Positions 6,124-10,738 of a stretch of 10,738 bases of DNA are shown here, one piece after another. Source of the stretch: Sulfidibacterium sp964473895 (GTDB lineage Bacteria > Bacteroidota > Bacteroidia > Bacteroidales > F082); the NCBI GenBank assembly GCA_964473895.1, contig CAYYRE010000106.1:1-10738 (forward strand), written 5' to 3'. The translations under genes and the position numbers were made by a program. Positions within the stretch are counted from its first letter, which is position 1. The number at the start of each line of letters is the position of its first letter. The notes under the pieces were generated by a model. That model worked only from the letters and a program-made list of their open reading frames with translations, had not been told where the DNA came from and did no database searches.

Positions 6124-8106
6124 ATGATACAGAAATTCAACGAAAACCAAATTCCTGCCGAAGTACTGGAAAAAGAGATTAAATACCTCCGTTTACTTTC
6201 CGACCGGTTCAGGAACATACAGGATGCGAGCACCGAAATTATCAATCTGGAGGCCATACTCAATCTCCCGAAAGGAACCGAACACTTTTTAAGTGACATC
6301 CACGGCGAGTACGACACTTTCAGCCATGTGCTGGCCAATGCTTCGGGGGTGGTACGGAAAAAAATCGAGGATGTTTTCGGGAAGACCTTGCGACTGAAAG
6401 ACAAGCGCCTGCTCGCTACGCTGATCTATTATCCCGAAGAAAAGCTGGACCTGGTACTGAAAGATGAAGAAGACCCCGATGAATGGTTCTTCATTACCCT
6501 GCAGCGGCTGATCAAAGTAGCGCGGGCGGCGGCATCCAAATACACCCGGTCGAAAGTACGGAAAGCCATGCCCCCCTCCTTTTCATACATTATCGTGGAA
6601 CTTTTGAATGAAAGCGGCGAAGACAAAGAAGAGTATTTCGAGGGCATCATTAACACCATCATTGAAATCCATCGCGCCGAAGTTTTCATCATTGCCATTT
6701 GTAAATTTATTCAACGGCTGCTCATTGACCGGCTGCATATCATCGGCGACATTTTCGACCGCGGCCCTTATGCCGAAAAAGTAATGGACCGCTTGGTCAG
6801 CTACCACTCGGTAGATATCCAGTGGGGCAACCATGATATTTTGTGGATGGGTGCAGCCTCCGGAAGCTACGCACTCATTGCCAACATGATCCGTATTTCT
6901 TTACGGTACAACAACTTGGACACCTTGGAAGATGCCTACGGTGTTAACTTGCTGCCCTTGGCTACCTTTGCCATGAAAACTTACCGGGGCGACGACTGTC
7001 TCCCCTTTGCTTCCAAAGCCGAAACCGATGGGAAAGATGCGGAAGTCATCCGTCAAATGCACAAAGCCATAGCCATCATCCAGTTTAAACTTGAGGGACA
7101 AATTATACAACGCAACCCGCACTTCGGAATGGACGACCGGCTGTTGCTGGATAAAATCAACCATAATAACGGTACCGTTACCATCGGCGGAAAAACCTAT
7201 GACCTTTTGGATCATCATTTTCCCACCATCGACCCAAAAAATCCGTATTCCCTGTCGAAAGAGGAACAGGAAGTTATGGAAAAACTGGGAAACAGTATCA
7301 AAAACAGCCAGCGGCTTCAAAATCACATTGAGTTTTTGTTTTCCCACGGCAGCATGTACCTGACTTTTAATTCCAATCTGCTGTACCACGGATGTATTCC
7401 CATGGACGAAAAAGGGAATTTTGCCTCCTTCGAAATAGAAGGATCGAAATATTCGGGCAAAGCCCTTTGCGACCATTTCGACCGGGTAGCCCGCAAGGCA
7501 TATCTCCACCGGTTCAACCGTGAACATGAAAAAACAGCGGATTACCTGTGGTATCTTTGGTGCGGGGCTTTGTCGCCGCTTTTCGGAAAAACCAAAATGG
7601 CCACCTTCGAACGCTATTTCGTTGCCGAAAAAGAAACTCACACCGAAGGAAGAAATCCCTATTACAAACTGGCTTATCAAAGCGAAGCCATTTGCAACAA
7701 TATCTTAAAAGAGTTTGGCCTTACAGGGAAAAATTCCCGCATTGTCAACGGACACGTTCCCGTAAAAGTAAAAAAAGGCGAAAGTCCCATTAAAGCCAAC
7801 GGCAAACTGTTTGTCATTGATGGCGGCATGTCGGTCCCCTATCAAAAAGTGACCGGTGTATCCGGCTACACCCTGATTTACAATTCGTACGGCCTGGTTT
7901 TGGTCGAACACGAGCATTTTGATTCCAAACGTCAAGCCGTAGTGGAAGAAAAAGACATTATTTCCAAACGGATATTTATCGAATCCAATGCCGTCAGGAA
8001 AAGGGTGCGCGATACCGACATCGGCAAAGAGCTCATGGCACAAATCGAGGACCTGAAAATGTTGCTGACCGCCTACCGCAAAGGACTTATCAAAGAGAGA
8101 TTTTAA
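6124..8106 (+). CDS. fbp: Class III fructose-1,6-bisphosphatase
   Basis: Hydrolyses fructose 1,6-bisphosphate to fructose 6-phosphate in gluconeogenesis; cytoplasmic. This is the large metallophosphatase-type FBPase known from Bacillus and Bacteroidetes, unrelated in fold to the E. coli class I enzyme. At 660 residues it has the expected length. Family signatures are STEIINLEAILNLPKGTEHF near the N-terminus, then the metal-binding series SDIHGEYDTF (D58, H60), GDIFDRGP (about 208-215), WGNHDILWMG (about 234-243) and, late in the protein, VNGHVPVK followed by VIDGGMS. A GTG at 6121 is in frame directly before the ATG at 6124; I prefer the ATG because it is the commoner start codon, and the difference is one residue. 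The aspartate kinase start follows the stop by 11 bases, so the two are probably co-transcribed. The B. subtilis relative is activated by phosphoenolpyruvate; whether that holds here is unknown. Confidence 0.96.
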   Translation: MIQKFNENQIPAEVLEKEIKYLRLLSDRFRNIQDASTEIINLEAILNLPKGTEHFLSDIHGEYDTFSHVLANASGVVRKKIEDVFGKTLRLKDKRLLATLIYYPEEKLDLVLKDEEDPDEWFFITLQRLIKVARAAASKYTRSKVRKAMPPSFSYIIVELLNESGEDKEEYFEGIINTIIEIHRAEVFIIAICKFIQRLLIDRLHIIGDIFDRGPYAEKVMDRLVSYHSVDIQWGNHDILWMGAASGSYALIANMIRISLRYNNLDTLEDAYGVNLLPLATFAMKTYRGDDCLPFASKAETDGKDAEVIRQMHKAIAIIQFKLEGQIIQRNPHFGMDDRLLLDKINHNNGTVTIGGKTYDLLDHHFPTIDPKNPYSLSKEEQEVMEKLGNSIKNSQRLQNHIEFLFSHGSMYLTFNSNLLYHGCIPMDEKGNFASFEIEGSKYSGKALCDHFDRVARKAYLHRFNREHEKTADYLWYLWCGALSPLFGKTKMATFERYFVAEKETHTEGRNPYYKLAYQSEAICNNILKEFGLTGKNSRIVNGHVPVKVKKGESPIKANGKLFVIDGGMSVPYQKVTGVSGYTLIYNSYGLVLVEHEHFDSKRQAVVEEKDIISKRIFIESNAVRKRVRDTDIGKELMAQIEDLKMLLTAYRKGLIKERF

Positions 8107-8117
8107 AAACGTACCGG

Positions 8118-9383
8118 ATGCGCAGGGTTTTTAAATTTGGGGGTGCGCTGCTGAAAGATGCCCGGGGCATGCAGCAAATGACTTCCATCATAGCAAAATA
8201 CCAACACGAACCGTTGGTAGTGGTGGTTTCGGCCATTGGAAAAACCACCAATGCCCTGGAAAAACTGTTATTTCTGGCACAACAGAAAAGACAAACGGCA
8301 CTGGAAGAAAGTTTTCTTTCATTGAAAAAAATCCATTTTCAACTGGCAGAAGAGCTGCCGTTGCGCAACAGGAAGCCCCTGAACAACACACTGGAATCCC
8401 TTTTTTCAGCACTGTGGAAAACGCTGCAAAAACTACCTGCCAACCGTTACCGTGCTTACGATGCCGTGGTGGGATTCGGCGAATTGTTTTCCGGCAGCAT
8501 TGCAGAACACCGATTACAAGCAGCAGGTATATCCGTAAAACATGTGGATGCCCGCCAACTGCTGATGACCGATGAAAATTTCACCCGGGCCGGCATCCAA
8601 TGGGATTTTACCGAAAAAATCATCGCCTCACGCCTTTTACCCGTACTGGATAAGGGATACATTATACTCACCGAGGGCTTTATCGCCGCCGGCGCCAAAG
8701 GACATCCCACCACATTGGGACGCGAAGGCTCCGATTTCTCGGCAGCTGTACTGGCTTACGGAATCCGGGCACGCGAAGTGTGTATTTGGAAAAATGTGCC
8801 CGGTTTAATGAACGGCGACCCCAAAGTGTTTCCGGATGCCGTGAAACTTCCACACGTTTCATACAACGAAGCCATTGAGTTGGCTTTTTACGGGGCATCG
8901 GTCATCCATCCCAAAACCATCCAGCCCCTGCGCAAAATGAATATCCCGCTTAAAGTTTGCGCTTTCGATGACCCCGATACATCCCCTACACAAATTGATG
9001 CCAGCGAAAATAACGATGCGGACATCCCCAAAATCATATTAAAACAAAACCAAACACTGCTAAGTATCAGTTCCCGCGATTTGTCTTTCATGGCCGAGAA
9101 CAACCTGAAAACTGTTTTCAGCGCTTTCAGCCGCCACAAAATGCACATCAACCTGATGCAAAACTCGGCGGTCAGTTTTTCCGTTTGTTTTGATCAAAAC
9201 AGGGAAAAGTTACAGGCGGTAATCAACGCTTTACAAGATGAATTTGTATTGAAATACAACGAAGGATTGCAATTGCTGACCCTCCGGCACGATAAAGGGG
9301 CATGGTTTGAAAAACTGACCAAAAACAAAACGGTTTTCATCCGGCAACAAAACCGCACCACCATTCAGGTGCTGATGCGTTAA
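8118..9383 (+). CDS. Aspartate kinase with C-terminal ACT region
   Basis: Phosphorylates L-aspartate with ATP, the first committed step towards lysine, threonine and methionine; cytoplasmic. The amino-acid kinase domain spans about 1-290: FKFGG (5-9), VVVVSAIGKTTNALEKL, GFGELFSGSIAEHRL, TTLGREGSDFSAA, NGDPKVF, and FYGASVIHPKTIQPL. Residues about 310-421 form a regulatory ACT region: a first unit from LLSISSRDLSF to VSFSVCFDQ, and a shorter second one ending FIRQQNRTTIQVLMR. It is monofunctional: the protein stops at 421 residues, without a homoserine dehydrogenase domain. The substrate loop that normally reads KFGG(T/A)S reads KFGGALL here, a Leu in place of the usual Ser, while the other active-site motifs look normal. 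ACT domains of this family usually sense lysine or threonine; the effector here cannot be told. It lies 11 bases after fbp and probably shares its transcript. No clear ribosome binding site precedes the ATG. Confidence 0.92.
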   Translation: MRRVFKFGGALLKDARGMQQMTSIIAKYQHEPLVVVVSAIGKTTNALEKLLFLAQQKRQTALEESFLSLKKIHFQLAEELPLRNRKPLNNTLESLFSALWKTLQKLPANRYRAYDAVVGFGELFSGSIAEHRLQAAGISVKHVDARQLLMTDENFTRAGIQWDFTEKIIASRLLPVLDKGYIILTEGFIAAGAKGHPTTLGREGSDFSAAVLAYGIRAREVCIWKNVPGLMNGDPKVFPDAVKLPHVSYNEAIELAFYGASVIHPKTIQPLRKMNIPLKVCAFDDPDTSPTQIDASENNDADIPKIILKQNQTLLSISSRDLSFMAENNLKTVFSAFSRHKMHINLMQNSAVSFSVCFDQNREKLQAVINALQDEFVLKYNEGLQLLTLRHDKGAWFEKLTKNKTVFIRQQNRTTIQVLMR

Positions 9384-9430
9384 CCCGTGTTAAATTTCCC
9401 GGCAAAAGGAAAAAACATGAAAGCATTTTA

Positions 9431-9438
9431 TATCTTTG
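9431..9438 (+). promoter_or_regulatory. Predicted -7 promoter element for the phosphofructokinase gene
   Basis: TATCTTTG exactly matches the Bacteroidetes -7 consensus TAnnTTTG. It lies 58 bases before the ATG at 9497, so the leader would be about 50 bases, very AT-rich and without a Shine-Dalgarno sequence. A second, weaker match, TAAATTTC at 9483-9490, is too close to the start to be preferred. Confidence 0.5.
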
Positions 9439-9496
9439 CTTTTTTTAAATAAAAAACAAATTTCTTGAAATATAACGTATTATAAATTTCATTCTC

Positions 9497-10714
9497 ATGA
9501 AAGACACCATTGCCATTTTATGTGGCGGGGGACCGGCCCCCGGCATCAACTCGGTTATCAGTTCGGTATCCATGGCTTTTCTCGATGCCGGATACCGGGT
9601 ACTCGGCATCCACGAAGGCTATAAAGGACTGCTTTCGTCCGAACCGAACATTACGGAAATCGACTTTAAGTTTGCCGATGACATTCACAGAAGAGGGGGA
9701 TCAGCCCTGAAAATGAGCCGTTACAAACCCAAAGACGAAGAATTTAACACCAAGTTCTTTGTGGATTTCAATGTGAAATTATTGGTGACCATTGGCGGTG
9801 ATGATACCGCTTCCACAGCCAACCGTCTCGGAAAATTCCTGCGCGACCACGATGTGAACATCCAAAACATCCACGTGCCCAAAACCATTGACAATGATTT
9901 GCCGTTACCGGACAACACTCCCACTTTCGGGTACCAGTCGGCCAAACAGGAAGGGGTACGCATTGCACAAACCGTTTACGAAGATGCCCGTACCAGCGGC
10001 AACTGGTTTGTTACGGCTGCCATGGGACGCGAAGCCGGCCACCTTGCCTTTGGAATTGGTGCCGCCAGCCATTTCCCCATGATCGTTATCCCGGAAATGT
10101 TTAACCAAACGGAGGTAACTTTCGACCGTATTATTAAGCTGATTATCTCGGCCATTGTTAAACGCAAAATCCTTGGTATTAATTACGGTGTGGCCATTGT
10201 CAGCGAAGGGGTGTTCCATTTTATGTCGGAAAAAGAAATCAAAAACTCCGGTATTGATTTTACTTACGACGAACACGGACATCCGGAACTGGGTAATGTT
10301 AGCAAAGCACACATCTTTAACATACTGCTTCAGCGACGACTGAAAGAGCTGGGACTCAAAGTAAAAAGCCGCCCGGTGGAGCTGGGTTACGAACTGCGCT
10401 GTGTGCAACCCACTGCCTTCGACCTGATGTATTGCGGGTTGCTGGGTTACGGCGTAAAAAAACTTTTTGACGAAGGCCGGACGGCTTGTATGGTCACTGC
10501 CTCCAACACAGGAAAAATAAGCCCTTTGTATCTTGAAGATGTGTCGGATGATGCCGGAAAAGTCATCCCCCGCCTGGTGGATATCAACGGTGAAAAACCG
10601 AAACTGGTTTTCGAACACGGACTGCAATTTATCGAACCGGGAGACTACGAAGAAGCCAAAGCCTATCTGGACCACCCGGAAGAGTACGATTTCCGAAAAA
10701 TATTGAATTGGTAA
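9497..10714 (+). CDS. Phosphofructokinase, probably pyrophosphate-dependent (TM0289-like)
   Basis: Phosphorylates fructose 6-phosphate to fructose 1,6-bisphosphate, central to glycolysis; cytoplasmic. At 405 residues it resembles the longer PFK type of Thermotoga maritima TM0289, a pyrophosphate enzyme, in having GGGPAPGINSVISSV at the N-terminus (10-24) and VPKTIDNDLPLP further on. Diagnostic residues point to pyrophosphate as phosphoryl donor: the loop reads GGDD (100-103), where ATP enzymes have GGDG, and Lys129 in PKTIDND replaces the Gly of ATP enzymes. Other family motifs are MGREAGHLAFGIG (176-188), VIPEMF and the C-terminal GYELRC. Pyrophosphate-dependent enzymes are freely reversible, so this one could also run in gluconeogenesis beside the upstream bisphosphatase. 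The gene follows aspartate kinase by 113 bases, with its own predicted promoter. The ATG at 9497 is chosen because the protein begins directly with the first strand and loop of the fold. Family is certain; donor preference is inferred from motifs. Confidence 0.93.
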   Translation: MKDTIAILCGGGPAPGINSVISSVSMAFLDAGYRVLGIHEGYKGLLSSEPNITEIDFKFADDIHRRGGSALKMSRYKPKDEEFNTKFFVDFNVKLLVTIGGDDTASTANRLGKFLRDHDVNIQNIHVPKTIDNDLPLPDNTPTFGYQSAKQEGVRIAQTVYEDARTSGNWFVTAAMGREAGHLAFGIGAASHFPMIVIPEMFNQTEVTFDRIIKLIISAIVKRKILGINYGVAIVSEGVFHFMSEKEIKNSGIDFTYDEHGHPELGNVSKAHIFNILLQRRLKELGLKVKSRPVELGYELRCVQPTAFDLMYCGLLGYGVKKLFDEGRTACMVTASNTGKISPLYLEDVSDDAGKVIPRLVDINGEKPKLVFEHGLQFIEPGDYEEAKAYLDHPEEYDFRKILNW

Positions 10715-10738
10715 ACCGGTTATCGTATCTTTCAATCA

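Noticed and set aside
9905..10735. Long open frame of 276 codons on the - strand opposite the phosphofructokinase gene, with similar ones opposite icmF (2452-3138) and fbp (6901-7680)
   Set aside because: They lie wholly antisense to well-supported conserved genes and show no recognisable motifs. Their composition is what reverse reading of this codon usage produces.

Overview
The window looks like a chromosomal piece of a Bacteroidetes genome, probably a draft or metagenome scaffold. Three genes have a good copy of the Bacteroidetes -7 promoter element TAnnTTTG just upstream, and most starts lack a clear Shine-Dalgarno sequence. The gene content also fits: fused isobutyryl-CoA mutase, a butyrate-kinase-family protein, class III fructose bisphosphatase and a TM0289-like phosphofructokinase. 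A run of exactly 100 N (1116-1215) is an assembly gap inside the first gene. No RNA genes, mobile elements, CRISPR arrays or long repeats were seen.

Region 1 (106-4283, + strand): icmF, a fused B12-dependent acyl-CoA mutase whose active-site residues are of the isobutyryl-CoA type, is followed 77 bases later by a butyrate-kinase-family gene. Together they point to C4 acyl-CoA metabolism. The kinase-like protein keeps the family's length and core, but all of its nucleotide and phosphate binding motifs are altered. It is the most interesting object in the window.

Region 2 (4307-6046): a membrane-anchored serine hydrolase of the class C beta-lactamase fold lies on the - strand, convergent with the kinase-like gene. 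It is divergent from a 101-residue membrane protein with a zinc ribbon at 5741-6046. The 207-base divergent spacer carries a likely - strand promoter.

Region 3 (6097-10714, + strand): class III fructose-1,6-bisphosphatase and aspartate kinase form a tight pair (11 bases apart). They are followed, from a separate predicted promoter, by a phosphofructokinase with the GGDD and PKTIDND signatures of pyrophosphate-dependent enzymes. Two genes acting on the fructose-6-phosphate/fructose-1,6-bisphosphate step therefore flank the first enzyme of the aspartate amino-acid pathway.

Apart from the degenerate kinase this is ordinary central and amino-acid metabolism. I see no defence system, mobile island or clearly new multi-gene system.
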